Shown piece by piece: positions 62,963 to 64,000 of a stretch of 64,000 bases of DNA. The position numbers and the translations under genes were made by a program. The notes under the pieces were generated by a model. It was not told the origin of the DNA and ran no database searches. It saw only the letters and a program-made list of their open reading frames with translations. Position 1 is the stretch's first letter, and each line of letters starts with the position of its first letter. Origin of the DNA: Hydractinia symbiolongicarpus (taxonomy: Eukaryota > Cnidaria > Hydrozoa > Anthoathecata > Hydractiniidae); the NCBI RefSeq assembly GCF_029227915.1, contig NC_079883.1, positions 18,044,001 to 18,108,000 of the forward strand. Reading direction: 5' to 3'.

Positions 62963-64000
62963 TTAGGCTGCAAGAGGCCTTATTACAGTCGTTAGACGCA
63001 TGTACTTGTAGTTAACGGTGTTATAACGCCATGGCGCAATGGAAAACGACTTGTGACGTCGTAGTCCATTGAGAGTGGAAGGATTAGACCAATGGTAACC
63101 TGCGCAGGCACGTGGAACAACGTGATTTATGTATACGGACTTTATTAGGCCGCAAAAGGCCATATTACAGCCTTTAGGGGCCTGTACACGTGTTTGACGG
63201 TGTTGTGAAGCCGTGGCGCTATGAAAAACAACTTGGGACTTCGTAGTCCTTTGAGAGTGGAAGGATAAGACCAATGATAACCTGCGCAGGCACGTGCAAC
63301 CACTTGATATACGTGTAAGGTCTTTATTAGGCCGCAAGAGGCCATATTACAGTCGTTAGACGCATGTACTCGTAGTTAACGGTGTTATAACGCCATGGCG
63401 CAACGGAAAACGACTTGGGACGTCGTAGTCCATTGAGAGGGGAAGGATTAGACCAATGGTAACCTGCGCAGGAACGTGCAACCACGTGATATACGTGTAA
63501 GGCCTTTATTAGGGTTCAAGAGGCTATATTACAGCCGTTTGGGGCCTGTGCGCGTGGCTGACGCTGTTATAAAGCTATGGCGCAATGGAAAACAACTTGG
63601 GACGTCGTAGTCCATTGAGAGTGGAAGGATAAGACCAATGGTAACCTGCGCAGGCACGTGGAACAACGTGATTCATGTATGCGGACTTTATTAGGCCGAA
63701 AAAGGCCATATTACAGCCTTTAGGGGCCTGTACACGTGTTTGACGGTGTTGTAAAGCCGTGGCGCTATGGAAAACAACTTGGGACTTCGTATTCCTTTGA
63801 GAGTGGAAGGATAAGACAAATGATAACCTGCGCAGGAACGTGCAACCACGTGATATACGTGTAAGGCCTTTATTAGGGTTCAAGAGGCTATATTACAGCC
63901 GTTTGGGGCCTGTGCGCGTGGCTGACGCTGTTATAAAGCTATGGCGCAATGGAAAACAACTTGGGACGTCGTAGTCCATTGAGAGTGGAAGGATAAGACC
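62963..64000 (+). repeat. HOR-B copy 6, cut by window end
   Basis: Continues HOR-B for about 5.7 monomers to the last base. The array clearly goes on beyond the window. Private change: CGTATTCCTTTGAG (~63788). Confidence 0.85.

Larger units (their letters stand above)
1..64000. repeat. 182-bp satellite array filling the whole window
   Basis: Every part of the window is built from one ~182 bp unit. Recurrent landmarks fall at multiples of 182 (364, 910, 1092, 1638, 2002, 2366), or at those values minus 8-10 bp where short variants are included. A forward monomer reads in order: CCTGCGCAGG, one or two CACGTG, AAGGCCTTTATTAG, a variable segment, GGTGTTATAA, CCATGGCGC, GGAAAACAACTTGGGAC, GTCGTAG, CCATTGAGAGTGGAAGGA, CAATGGTAA. 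Several subtypes alternate, differing mostly after TTTATTAG and after GTGGAA/GTGCAA. No gene, RNA gene, mobile element or unrelated insertion interrupts it. The unit is close to a nucleosome repeat length, as is common for centromeric satellites. I do not recognise the family or species. Confidence 0.98.
28555..64000 (+). repeat. Forward-oriented array block 2
   Basis: All monomers are forward again to the window end. In order: loop of palindrome 2, S-upstream and S (to ~38465), HOR-C copies (38917 to ~58080), and a further S copy (~58471-64000). Confidence 0.97.

Noticed and set aside
1-64000. CENP-B box
   Set aside because: I looked for TTCG-4N-A-2N-CGGG and its complement. Fragments such as TTCGTAGTCC or CCCGTAGTTAACGG match only part of the core. 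No monomer subtype meets the essential positions.
1-64000. CRISPR array
   Set aside because: Repeats are contiguous 182 bp monomers without unique spacers, and no cas-like gene is present.

Overview
The whole 64 kb window is one uninterrupted tandem satellite array. I find no credible protein-coding gene, RNA gene, transposon, CRISPR array or microsatellite in it. The basic unit is 182 bp, roughly 350 monomers in all, with minor 174 bp, 173 bp and one ~152 bp length variants. Period, higher-order structure and absence of genes point to a eukaryotic centromeric, pericentromeric or other heterochromatic block. The sequence does not identify the species. One monomer counted by hand (18361-18542) is 47.8% GC with CpG observed/expected about 0.9, so the array is not CpG-depleted.

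Layout. 'Forward' means the orientation in which a monomer reads CCTGCGCAGG-CACGTG-...-AAGGCCTTTATTAG on the + strand. (1) 1-19763 is forward. It starts with about six copies or part-copies of a 13-mer/12-mer higher-order repeat (HOR-A, 2358/2176 bp, ~1-13080), broken by a mosaic stretch (6153-9227). It then passes through a run of 174 bp monomers into a second family (super-block S, with HOR-B of 2002/2366 bp). (2) 19764-28554 is inverted and is a mirror copy of S. (3) 28555-64000 is forward again: a 1.27 kb linker, another S copy (~29.8-38.4 kb), six full copies of a 15/16/20-mer (HOR-C, 2721/2903/3630 bp, 38917-56696) plus part of a seventh, then a further S copy (~58.5-64 kb).

The most interesting structure is the S - inverted S - S arrangement. 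The inverted block pairs with sequence on both sides: with 13.1-18.7 kb across a 1082 bp spacer, and with 29.8-32.3 kb (and, with indels, to ~37.4 kb) across a 1266 bp spacer. A simple inversion would not give this. It matches a duplication/inverted-triplication/duplication made by two fold-back template switches. The first turn lies exactly on the monomer's own palindrome CCTGCGCAGG. The second carries a ~5 bp filler inside CATATATG.

Within the monomer, four short dyads (CCTGCGCAGG, CACGTG, CACGTG, ACGT) are spaced 8, 10 and 9 bp apart, about one helical turn each, which suggests a phased protein-binding cluster. Open reading frames of 61-203 codons recur on the strand opposite to the monomer orientation. 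They are by-products of the repeat and are not annotated as genes. Boundaries given to the base come from register sums between repeated landmarks. Boundaries marked approximate are ambiguous because neighbouring monomers are similar.
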